Assembly: GCA_015063985.1 (NCBI GenBank)
Contig: SVTC01000015.1
Coordinates: 1-53,340, forward strand
Direction: 5' to 3'
Length of the DNA stretch: 53,340 nt
Source: Oscillospiraceae bacterium
GTDB lineage: Bacteria; Bacillota; Clostridia; Oscillospirales; SIG627
Shown: positions 17,191 through 25,646 of the stretch, piece after piece
Layout: every line of letters starts with the position of its first letter
Numbering within the stretch: the stretch's first letter is position 1
The notes under the pieces: generated by a model
Told to the model about the DNA's origin: nothing
What the model saw: only the letters and a program-made list of their open reading frames with translations
Database searches by the model: none
Made by a program: the position numbers and the translations under genes

Positions 17191-17215
17191 TACTATACTA
17201 AATATTTTAACGTTT

Positions 17216-17644
17216 TTATCTTGCTCTTCTTTTGTGTTTTTTTGAGCTCGCCTTAAGCTTCAAAGCACAAATGCCAAAGAGAATATTTATTACAACCGCA
17301 GCTGCGATACGGATAAAAAGCTTCAAAGCATCAACACCGTTTATCGACAAAGCTCCCATAAGCATAATGATCCCAAACGCCCCTCCCGAAAACAGATAAT
17401 GGGAAAAGACTGCAGGCTTACAAAGCAAAGAAAAAACTGCTGCAGAGGCGATCGCTCCCAAGGTCAACGCAATATATCCCGGTACCGAAACAAAATCTCT
17501 GTAATTGTTACTGCTTTCAAGGATGCCCGCCGCAAGATAGAGTGTCGCCAAGGAAAGGATTATCCCCGCCAATCCGCTTATTACACCTTTTATCAAAACA
17601 CTCCTCAGATCGCTTGTCTGAGTCCTTTGCTTTTTGTTCTTCAT
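17216..17644 (-). CDS. TIGR04086-family membrane protein
   Basis: A 142-aa protein with four transmembrane helices (residues ~17-38, 48-70, 76-97, 103-125), basic ends and no catalytic motif; the pattern GVISGLAGIILSLATLYLAA fits the TIGR04086 family found across Firmicutes, of unknown function. I choose ATG 17644, which sits 8 nt after a GAGGGGG ribosome binding site; the frame is open 42 nt further but without an RBS. That RBS is the 3' arm of a strong terminator-like hairpin, so expression is probably tied to whether the hairpin forms. Confidence 0.8.
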   Translation of the reverse strand: MKNKKQRTQTSDLRSVLIKGVISGLAGIILSLATLYLAAGILESSNNYRDFVSVPGYIALTLGAIASAAVFSLLCKPAVFSHYLFSGGAFGIIMLMGALSINGVDALKLFIRIAAAVVINILFGICALKLKASSKKHKRRAR

Positions 17645-17694
17645 AAAAACATCCCCCTCAATATCCTTTTTTAAAGGTATATTCAAGGGGGATG
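17645..17694 (-). terminator. Terminator hairpin overlapping the RBS of the TIGR04086 gene
   Basis: On the minus strand CATCCCCCTTGAATATACC pairs with GGATATTGAGGGGGATG (two single-base bulges) and is followed by TTTTT and then ATG. It begins 13 bp after the stop of the long operon. The GAGGGGG in the 3' arm is also the ribosome binding site of the next gene. Confidence 0.8.
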
Positions 17695-17706
17695 ATTATT
17701 ATTCGC

Positions 17707-20700
17707 TCATATCTGATCGTAAGGAGTCTGCAGGCTCTCGGGATCCTTTTTTCTCAAGGCATCCGCACAAAAATCCTCAAGCTCCTTAAGCAAGGCCTGC
17801 TTATTAAAGAACCAAGCTCCGTCGCTGATATAGAAGAGCTTTACGTCCTCCCTTACAAGGCCCGAAATGAAAAGCTGCGCTTTCTTAAGATCGACACCCA
17901 GTCTCTTTAAGCATCTGTCGCTTATTATCACCGCCGCAATACGGCAGGGCTCTTCACTGTCCACAAGCACCATATCGGTCTTGATACGGGAGAAGCCGCA
18001 ATTCTTATAGATCACAAAGCCCCTCTCGCAAAGATAGCTGTAGGCGCTTTGTGTAACGGGATCGTCGAAGCCATCAAAGCAGTGGGGATAAGCGGCACCG
18101 TTCATAAAGAAGATGCGGGTCATAAACGCCTTGAAGCTCTCTACGGAATCTATGAACATCCTTGTATTTGCGATCTCCTCGGGAGAGAAGGCGCAGGTGA
18201 CCGTCAGTGCCTTTTTATCGGCTCTCAGTATAGCGGCAAGCGCTCTTGAGGGATCCTCACCAAGCTTTTCGGCGATCCTGGGAGATATTCCCTTTGCATA
18301 ACCGCCCTCGGCACAGGAAAAGCAGGTGGCGAATATCATCTGCTCGCAGGGAAAAGCCCCCTCCTTAAGGGTGACGACACCAAAGCCCTCCAAAACCTCG
18401 CCGATGAACCGCTCCTTAAGCTCGGGATCTAAGTTAAGACGCTTGGCAAGAACGGCGGTGATAAGAGTTTTTTGCTCCTCGCCCAAGGTCACTACGCAAA
18501 TGCTTTTCACGCCGTTTTGCACCATATCGCTTATCATATCGCAAACAACGCTTGCCTCTATAACGTTGGTCAGGCTCTTATCGTCATAGCCTCCGTTGAC
18601 TCGGCATATACGGACCTCGGGAGCTACCGAAAGAGGAGGATAAGGAGAAGCTGCCGTATCACTGCCGCGATCCAGGCTAAAGCGCCTCACGGCCTCATCG
18701 GCAAAGGGCTCGGTCCTCGGCGAGAAAAGAAGATGCCTTCTTATTCCCATTCTGTCAAGCTCCCTTCCCGATGAAAGCTCGCCTCCGTCGTCAAAGGAGG
18801 ATGATATGACCACTGCTCTTTTTCCCTTTGAAAGCAAGGGCAGCGCCTCAAAGACGTTAAAGCGTCTGTGGCAGTCGAGGATCACCACGTCTGCCTCCTC
18901 ATCGGGCAATAAATGACCGTCCGTTACAGAAGAAAAGCTCAGCTTACTAAGATCAAGCTCCGCCAAAAAGGCACTGCGCGCCATTCTAAGCTCGGTGTTT
19001 GCATTTTCGGCTCTTTTAATAAGCTCAGCGGTATCGCAGGGGCTTACGTTTTTATTTTTGGAAGCGATAAAGCGCAAAAGAGCGGCAAAAAATCCCTTTA
19101 CAAAATTGAGCCTTATGCTTTCACCGTCAAACTCTCCGCTCTCGCACTGCTCGCAAACGCACTTGAGCCCAAGCTTTGAGCATTCATCTCTTTTAACGAG
19201 CCACCGAGTCCAGGCGTAAAGCCCGTCAACACCATCGTGCATCGCTCCGATGCGAAGCTTCAATTGGCAAAGCTCGGCATCACTGTCGGAAAGAGTGAGA
19301 AGCTCACAAAGCTCCCGATAGCTTTTGTAAAACGCATCCTTTGCTGAAAAATACCCGTTCTTCAGCGGCAAAAAGCGCTCATCCGCTCCGCAAAGCCTGA
19401 GGACTGCCGAAAGCTGCTTGGCATCAGCGCCCTCAAGGGAAAGGTAAAGCTTTTCATATTCCTTTGCCCTTGCGCAGGCTGTCTCAAGCTGCTCCCAAAG
19501 CTCCTCCCTCTCGGCATCGGGACTGAGAACGTCCACCGAGAAAACACGGTTCAGATAAGAGGCGTTACTCTGCAGATATTGAGAATACTCCTTGCATTTT
19601 ATCAGGCTTCGGCAGATCTCGGTAACGTTTTTGGCGTTTATTCCCGCGGGATGCAGGGCGTAGCCCCTAAGCTCTCTTACCGCAGCATTCACCGCCTGCT
19701 TTCTCTTGAAGATAACGCTGCACTGATTTCTGTTTATCTCCTCCAAAAGCTTTCCCGCATCAAGCTTATATACCTCTCGGTCAAAGCTCTTTTCGATTTC
19801 GGCACAAAGAGCTCTGTGCATTTTACCGGCCTTCAGGACCGCATCCGGCTCCTTATTGACGTAAAGAAAATATCCCCTGGGAATATTGCCCTCCGCCAAA
19901 AGCCGGGAAAGCTCCTCAAGCACCGAAAGATTTCGGTAAGAGCTGTCCCTTTCAACCTGCAAAAAGTCAAACAGCGCATCGGCTGCTTCAAGATAAGCAT
20001 CAAGACTCTCTGCCGTCTCAAAGAGAAGATCCTTTACCCGAAGCTTCAATTCGTTACTGAAGGCGGGATTCTTTATCCACCTTAAGGGATTGTCCCTTAC
20101 TCCTCCGCAGGCATCGTATGCCTCTACCAGCTCGCTTACCGCCTCCGACCAGGTCTTTACGCCCTCGGCATCCATCCCTTCAAAGAGATATTCACCCAAG
20201 GGTGCCTCCAAGGGTGCGTTGGAATATCCTTCAAAGCCCGCCAAGGCGGAATCAAAGGACAGGCCGCAGGCTCCCACGGAAAAGACCTCCTCAAGATAAG
20301 CACTGTGATCGGTGCCACATTTAGTTTCAACGGCCTCGGCATGCAAAAGCTCCCGGATCTCCTTTTGCCTTGAGGTTATTAAAAGAACCCTTTTATTCTC
20401 CTTCAAAAGATTAGCCGCAAGGGCTCTTATAAACTCATCCTTTACGTTGGCATCCTCGCTGTATACCCTGGTTACGGGCTTTGTCAGCGCACTTTCCATG
20501 GCAAGATAAAATTCCTTATCAAAGGAATCGGCACAGAAGCCTTCCTTTACCTCATCCTGCTCGGTGGGAAGCTTAATATCACGGCAGGAATCAAAGTAAA
20601 TACAGCTTTTCCACGGAAGCTCGGTAATAAATAGGGCGGTTTTATCAAGTGAGGCGAAATCGCACATGGATATGGCGACCTCAAGCTCCTGAAGGTAAGC

Positions 20701-22068
20701 ATCCTTACCCTGCTCTGCAAATACTCTTTTGACCTCGCTTACGGAAAGACCGCCCAAGGATAACCTTTCAAGAAGCAGACTGTTTGGCACCCAAAGCCTT
20801 ATTCCCACACCGTCGGAAAGCTTTTCCAAAGGTGCAAGCAAGGCGGGAGCAAGACATTTTTTCTTGCTGATCGGGTCAAGATATTCCACCGCGGCGCTGC
20901 AAATACACTCTCCGCAAAGCTCGTCCGCCACACCCGCCAAGGCTTCTCCGACCTTAAGGCTGCGGATATCTCCCTCAAGGGAAGAGCCGACGGTGCCCGT
21001 ATCGCAAAGAAGCTCTGCCTCTCTGCTTTCCAATATGGCACTGCAAAGCCCTTCTCTTTTTTTCTCAACGGACAGGTCGTCAGCAAGAATATCATAGCTC
21101 ATCTGATCTCTGCTCTCGTAAAGCTCCGAGGAAACGGGAGCTATACCCTTTTTCCTGGCAAGGCCGACGTCCAATGCCACCGCAAGCTCATTCTGCTCCA
21201 ATGCCGAAACCGCATTCTTCAAGCTCAGTGCAAAGGGAATATCCGCACCGTAGCAAGCGCCCGTGACATCGCAGAGGATAAGCTTATTCTCAACCACGGC
21301 ATCAATAAGAAGCTGCTTGGAATAAATCTCGCAAAACTCCCTTTTAAAGGACTTTAGCATTATACCGGTAAGTACGGTATTTTGCAAAAAGACAAGCAAG
21401 GGGTCAAAGCCCAGGCTCTCCAGCACCGAGGCAAACAAAAACGCCATCTGTGCACTGTTGGCACTGCCGCTTGAAAGGCATTTTGCGGGAAGCCGGATCT
21501 GCTGATGCTTTTTTTCAGGCAAAAAGGGATGTATACTGTACGTAAGAGCTTTATTCTTTATTACGGAATAAACGTCGGCAAAGACCTCTGCCTCTCTGCC
21601 GATAAAGCTTTCACCGCCGCTGATCTGTATCACTCTGTCCTTAAGCTCAGCCACAGAGCGGCTTTCGGGGGTGACGAAAACACAGTTCACCGCAGGATAA
21701 TCCGAGGCACAAAAGCTATCGTAGGAATAAAGCGGCACGGAAACGGTGCTCTCGCCAATCTCTTCCCCTTGAGCAAATACCTTGCACTGTATAAGAACAC
21801 TGTTTTTTTCGCATCCCAGCAATGCACCGGAAACGGTCTCAAATTCGGGAAGCTCCACTGTATTGACACCGGTATTAAGCCTTTCAAGCTCTACGTGCAC
21901 GGGGTAAAAAAGCTCGGGAGAAAAGGATATCTCCATACAAAGCTCCTTTTCGCAGTGATCCCTTTCGCCAAGCAGTACAATGCTCTTAATAAGCTCAAAG
22001 CCGCATCTTGCAAAATTATATCCGTACACGGGTGAGGTTTTTATAATTATTTCAACAGACCGTTCCAT
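17707..22068 (-). CDS. DUF4011 / SF1 helicase / Vsr-nuclease architecture protein with eroded active sites (pseudo-helicase)
   Basis: A 1453-aa single open frame. The order matches the large DUF4011-type SF1 helicases (Hhe-like): N-terminal beta domain (1-120); a transglutaminase-like region (~125-240), where the family's catalytic Cys and His blocks read GSANSAQMAFLFASVLESLG and LQNTVLTGIML, both without Cys/His; a split SF1 helicase; a C-terminal Vsr-like nuclease domain (~1337-1435). The helicase Walker A position (~535-548) reads RVYSEDANVKDEF instead of GPPGTGKSQT, followed by a recognisable KRVLLI; Walker B (~1060) reads DVVILDCHRR instead of a DEAS/DEAH form; motif III GDxxQLPP is SSSFDDGG; motif VI lost its RLNVAxTRAR. 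The nuclease keeps RIKTDMVLVD but lacks the ExK/ExD pair. Last gene of the TerB/BrxD-like module, 11 bp after the helicase. Family call by memory alignment. Confidence 0.75.
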   Translation of the reverse strand: MERSVEIIIKTSPVYGYNFARCGFELIKSIVLLGERDHCEKELCMEISFSPELFYPVHVELERLNTGVNTVELPEFETVSGALLGCEKNSVLIQCKVFAQGEEIGESTVSVPLYSYDSFCASDYPAVNCVFVTPESRSVAELKDRVIQISGGESFIGREAEVFADVYSVIKNKALTYSIHPFLPEKKHQQIRLPAKCLSSGSANSAQMAFLFASVLESLGFDPLLVFLQNTVLTGIMLKSFKREFCEIYSKQLLIDAVVENKLILCDVTGACYGADIPFALSLKNAVSALEQNELAVALDVGLARKKGIAPVSSELYESRDQMSYDILADDLSVEKKREGLCSAILESREAELLCDTGTVGSSLEGDIRSLKVGEALAGVADELCGECICSAAVEYLDPISKKKCLAPALLAPLEKLSDGVGIRLWVPNSLLLERLSLGGLSVSEVKRVFAEQGKDAYLQELEVAISMCDFASLDKTALFITELPWKSCIYFDSCRDIKLPTEQDEVKEGFCADSFDKEFYLAMESALTKPVTRVYSEDANVKDEFIRALAANLLKENKRVLLITSRQKEIRELLHAEAVETKCGTDHSAYLEEVFSVGACGLSFDSALAGFEGYSNAPLEAPLGEYLFEGMDAEGVKTWSEAVSELVEAYDACGGVRDNPLRWIKNPAFSNELKLRVKDLLFETAESLDAYLEAADALFDFLQVERDSSYRNLSVLEELSRLLAEGNIPRGYFLYVNKEPDAVLKAGKMHRALCAEIEKSFDREVYKLDAGKLLEEINRNQCSVIFKRKQAVNAAVRELRGYALHPAGINAKNVTEICRSLIKCKEYSQYLQSNASYLNRVFSVDVLSPDAEREELWEQLETACARAKEYEKLYLSLEGADAKQLSAVLRLCGADERFLPLKNGYFSAKDAFYKSYRELCELLTLSDSDAELCQLKLRIGAMHDGVDGLYAWTRWLVKRDECSKLGLKCVCEQCESGEFDGESIRLNFVKGFFAALLRFIASKNKNVSPCDTAELIKRAENANTELRMARSAFLAELDLSKLSFSSVTDGHLLPDEEADVVILDCHRRFNVFEALPLLSKGKRAVVISSSFDDGGELSSGRELDRMGIRRHLLFSPRTEPFADEAVRRFSLDRGSDTAASPYPPLSVAPEVRICRVNGGYDDKSLTNVIEASVVCDMISDMVQNGVKSICVVTLGEEQKTLITAVLAKRLNLDPELKERFIGEVLEGFGVVTLKEGAFPCEQMIFATCFSCAEGGYAKGISPRIAEKLGEDPSRALAAILRADKKALTVTCAFSPEEIANTRMFIDSVESFKAFMTRIFFMNGAAYPHCFDGFDDPVTQSAYSYLCERGFVIYKNCGFSRIKTDMVLVDSEEPCRIAAVIISDRCLKRLGVDLKKAQLFISGLVREDVKLFYISDGAWFFNKQALLKELEDFCADALRKKDPESLQTPYDQI

Positions 22069-22079
22069 TTCGTTTCCTT

Positions 22080-24293
22080 TCAGTCGCAGTTTTTAAAAAA
22101 GTCATTAAGCTCTTCAAGATCAAGCTCGTCCCTGCAAAAGGCCTCCAACAGAAGCCTTTGGGGAACGTTGGCATCGAATTTCTCCTTAACGGGATACTCT
22201 CTTTCTCCCACAAGCTCCCAGGGATTTACGTCTTGGGAGGCAATGCTCGCCATTCCTTCCAGAATAAGTCGGGGATCGCCGCCTTCACACTTGAAGGTTA
22301 TATAAAAGCAATTTGTGCTCTCCACCGAGGAAAGCTTTAATTCCCCTGCGCACCTATGCTTTAAAAATCTCTTTAAGGTCCTTACTCCCACCGTTCCGCG
22401 CCAAGGGAAAAGCACGTAGCTGTTGGAGCCCAGGCTCAGAAGAGAGCGCTCCGTCATTTTCGTACTCCTTGCCAATGCCCTTGCATCCTCAAGACGCTTT
22501 TTGGCGTTTTCGCAAAGATAGGGATAATCGCAGTCCTCCGTGAGGACCCTCTTCATTCTTTGCACTATTTTGGTGTGTATCTCTCCGTAATCACCGGGCC
22601 AGGCGACCTCCATTTTGCCGTCCACAGCCTTTACGAACACGGTCCTTCGGCTTACGTCGTGCTCCAGCACCTCCCAGACTCTTCCCGCCAAGGCAAAGCG
22701 ATCTCCCACGGGAGGAACGGAGGTGACCGTGCCGATCTCGTTGGAGCCCTCTCTGACCATAAACTCCTCGTTATCCTTAAAAACGGCGTAGAATCTATAG
22801 CTCGAAAGAAGCTTCTCGCCCTTTTCTCCGATCATAAGCTCGTTTTTATCGTCAAGAGAAAGCATATTATTCTTTACCATATGGCTTACAAGCTCACTGA
22901 ATGCCGCTCCCGATATCCCCTTAAAGGCACTCTGTCTTAAGAGCCTTTGCCCGAGGCGCTTGTGAGGAATACTGCCCATAGACGCCACGTTTGAAAGTAT
23001 CTGATGGAACAAAAGACTCAGCGGCATAGCCTTGGGTCGCGGAGGCTCTACCCATCTTTCCTCAAGATAAAGCTGCACCACCGCTATTGCCTGAATGAGC
23101 TGCCACGGGATAAGCTGATAAAAGGGCGCCTGAGGCAATGCCCTCTGCTCTCTGAACACCATAAGCATCTCGGGAGGCATATCCCTTCTGCCCGACCTTC
23201 CCATTCTCTGGAGAAAGCTCGTTACAGAATTGGGGCTCTCCACGTTTACTATCCTTTCAAGCCTCCCTATATCTATACCAAGCTCCAGGGTAACGGTGGC
23301 ACAGGCCACCGCCTGCCTGCCGTCGTCCTTCAGAGCATATTCCGCTCCCTCTCTTATCGCCGCGGAAAGATTGCCGTGATGGATATAAAAAATATCGTCG
23401 TGGCCGCGCTTTTTTGCTATTTGCCTTAAGGTAGAGCAAACGTGCTCCGTCTCCTCGCGGGAGTTGGAAAACACAATACTCTTCTTTTTAAGCACCGCCT
23501 TGTATATATACTCCGCCGCGGCATCCGAGGTATAGCCCTCGGGGCGTTCTTCATCCGCCTCGGGCTCGGAATCACTGTAAAAATGCTCCATCGCCAAACG
23601 CCAGCGAATGCTCTCCACGGGAATATCCACCACGGAGCATTTTCTTCCCGAGCCCGACGAGAGCCACTGCGCGTATGCCGAGCTGTCTCCCACCGTAGCA
23701 GAAAGTCCGATGCGCCTGGGATCTCTTCCTATAGCCGCCGAGATCCGCTCTATAATACAGCGCGTCTGCTCGCCTCTGTCTCTGCCGGGAAGGGTGTGTA
23801 TCTCGTCAAGAACTATAAATTCAAGTCCCGCAAACAAACGGGGAATATCGTTGGGGTGATTTATTAAAAGACTCTCCAAGGATTCGGGAGTGATCTGAAC
23901 TAAGCCCCGTCCGTTCTTCAAAAAGCGCCTTTTTACGCTGAGGGGAACGTCACCGTGCCATCTGCACAGCTCTATACCCGTACCGTCAAGAAGCTGCTCC
24001 ATTCTTAAAAACTGATCGTTGATTAGGGATTTTAGCGGAGAGATGTACAAAACACTCATATCCGAATCCCCTCGCTCCGCCATAAGAGACAAAATAGGGA
24101 AAAAAGCCGCTTCGGTCTTTCCCGAAGCGGTCGCACTGGTGATCACAAGATCGTCGTCACTAAAGAAGATCACCTTTGCCGCTTCAAGCTGAACGCTTCT
24201 TAATTCGCTCCAGCCACTGGAATAGATATGATCCTTTATAAAGGGCGCAAAGCGGGAAAATACCCTTGAGGCAAAATCCTTTGACGACTGCAT
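22080..24293 (-). CDS. Lhr/BrxHI-like DEAD/DEAH-box superfamily 2 helicase
   Basis: A 737-aa ATP-dependent helicase. Intact SF2 motifs: Walker A TSATASGKTEAAFF (residues ~51-64), Ia YISPLKSLINDQ, Ib ITPESLE, II VLDEIHTL, III GLSATVG, V/VI region TLELGIDIG and LQRMGRSGRR. The C-terminal half carries the Lhr-type winged-helix/beta domains (GSNEIGTVTSVPPVGDRFAL near residue 515). Lhr-like helicases also occur as BrxHI in type 2 BREX. A very strong AAAAGGAGG precedes the start. It lies 12 bp after the BrxD-like gene and 11 bp before the pseudo-helicase. Unlike that protein, all its motifs look functional, so this is probably the working motor of the module. Confidence 0.88.
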   Translation of the reverse strand: MQSSKDFASRVFSRFAPFIKDHIYSSGWSELRSVQLEAAKVIFFSDDDLVITSATASGKTEAAFFPILSLMAERGDSDMSVLYISPLKSLINDQFLRMEQLLDGTGIELCRWHGDVPLSVKRRFLKNGRGLVQITPESLESLLINHPNDIPRLFAGLEFIVLDEIHTLPGRDRGEQTRCIIERISAAIGRDPRRIGLSATVGDSSAYAQWLSSGSGRKCSVVDIPVESIRWRLAMEHFYSDSEPEADEERPEGYTSDAAAEYIYKAVLKKKSIVFSNSREETEHVCSTLRQIAKKRGHDDIFYIHHGNLSAAIREGAEYALKDDGRQAVACATVTLELGIDIGRLERIVNVESPNSVTSFLQRMGRSGRRDMPPEMLMVFREQRALPQAPFYQLIPWQLIQAIAVVQLYLEERWVEPPRPKAMPLSLLFHQILSNVASMGSIPHKRLGQRLLRQSAFKGISGAAFSELVSHMVKNNMLSLDDKNELMIGEKGEKLLSSYRFYAVFKDNEEFMVREGSNEIGTVTSVPPVGDRFALAGRVWEVLEHDVSRRTVFVKAVDGKMEVAWPGDYGEIHTKIVQRMKRVLTEDCDYPYLCENAKKRLEDARALARSTKMTERSLLSLGSNSYVLFPWRGTVGVRTLKRFLKHRCAGELKLSSVESTNCFYITFKCEGGDPRLILEGMASIASQDVNPWELVGEREYPVKEKFDANVPQRLLLEAFCRDELDLEELNDFFKNCD

Positions 24294-24305
24294 ATGATCC
24301 TCCTT

Positions 24306-25631
24306 TTATAAAGTCAGCTCGGGAATGTCAAGCCCGTCATCCCCGTCGTCCTCCTCGGTTTTTTCCGAAAGAGACGCCGATTGCCCGATAAGCTTTTCAA
24401 AATCACAGTCGGGCTCCTGCATCATAACGTTGAGAACGCCCAAGAAATCGCGGGTGATCTCTCTGGGGGTGATAAGCTCATCCGCCCCGATCCTTCCCAA
24501 AGAAGCGGAAAGGAAAGCAAGAAGCTCGTCATCACTTAAACGGGGAGAGTAGGAATAATAGCTTGAATGAAGAGTCCTGAGTCTTGTAAGCAAGGCAAAA
24601 AGCTCATCGTCACTCAGCCTTAAAAGCCTTATCACGGGCCCTGTCATATCCCTTCTTTCCCGAGTAAACCTTCCCGATTCAAGACGGCTCTTCAATGCCT
24701 CGTAGCTGAAAAGCCCCCTGCGGTTATCCTCCATAAACTGCGGAGTTCCGCCGAAAAACACACCCAGACTCTCCGCCTTTCCCTGCATGGTGTCATTGAA
24801 CATACTGAGTATTTTTTCGTAATTGTTCTCTCTTGACACTCGGTTTGCGATCTTATACAGATTTACGCACTCGTCAAAAAACACAAGAAAGCCCTTGTAG
24901 CCGATATGTCTGAAGAACACTGCGTAAAGCTTTATATAATCATACCAGTTGGTATCATCGATTATGCTGTTCACGCCCAGAGAGGAGCTTCTTGCCTCAA
25001 GCTTTGTGGAAAATTCGCCTCTCAGCCACTTAAGACTATCCTGCTTAAGCTCCTCGTCGCCGCCGATATACCCTCTGAAATAGCAATCCACGACCTTTAC
25101 AAAATCAAAGCCGTTTACAAATCCGCGAAGCTTTTTAAGTATCTCCCATATTCTTTTAGTCATAGCTTCGGCAAGCTGCGGCGAATCGGCGCTGCACTGT
25201 CCCGAAGCAAGTATATCCGACATCATATCTCCCAGCCAGCCTGAGATGATCCCCTCCAGCGCTCCCGAATCGGGATATTCCTTAACGCTGAGATTTTTAA
25301 TAAGCTCTCTGTATGTTGCAATGCCCTGACCCTTGGTTCCGATAAAGCGCCTTTCCGGAGAAAGATCCGCATCGGCACATACAAAGCCGCGGCCGATGGC
25401 ATTGGAGCGGATAAGTCCTATAAGAAAGCTCTTTCCGCTTCCGTATTTTCCTATAATGAACCTGCAGGCGCTCATTCCCTCGCTGATATTGTCAAGGTCA
25501 TTCACCACTGCTGAAATCTCATCGTTTCTGCCTATGGCTACGTACTCGAGCCCCACCCTGGGAACGACTCCCGAGCCTAAGCTGTTGAGCAGGGTACCCA
25601 ATATGCGCTTTGGTATCTTCACCTTTTCCAC
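24306..25631 (-). CDS. BrxD-like P-loop ATPase (DUF2791)
   Basis: A 441-aa AAA-type/STAND-like ATPase of the family that includes BrxD of type 2 BREX. Walker A is RFIIGKYGSGKSFLIG (residues ~57-72), Walker B is FLVFFDECVNLYK (~246-258), and GVFFGGTPQFMEDNRRGLFS (~290-309) carries a sensor-like block; all look intact. The start is GTG 25631, 8 nt behind AAAAGGAG, preferred over the ATG in another frame. The acidic C terminus (EKTEEDDGDDGLDIPEL) is a likely protein-contact tail. It follows the TerB-type protein by 15 bp, suggesting complex formation with it and with the helicase downstream. Confidence 0.87.
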   Translation of the reverse strand: MEKVKIPKRILGTLLNSLGSGVVPRVGLEYVAIGRNDEISAVVNDLDNISEGMSACRFIIGKYGSGKSFLIGLIRSNAIGRGFVCADADLSPERRFIGTKGQGIATYRELIKNLSVKEYPDSGALEGIISGWLGDMMSDILASGQCSADSPQLAEAMTKRIWEILKKLRGFVNGFDFVKVVDCYFRGYIGGDEELKQDSLKWLRGEFSTKLEARSSSLGVNSIIDDTNWYDYIKLYAVFFRHIGYKGFLVFFDECVNLYKIANRVSRENNYEKILSMFNDTMQGKAESLGVFFGGTPQFMEDNRRGLFSYEALKSRLESGRFTRERRDMTGPVIRLLRLSDDELFALLTRLRTLHSSYYSYSPRLSDDELLAFLSASLGRIGADELITPREITRDFLGVLNVMMQEPDCDFEKLIGQSASLSEKTEEDDGDDGLDIPELTL

Positions 25632-25646
25632 GGCATTTTCTCCTTT

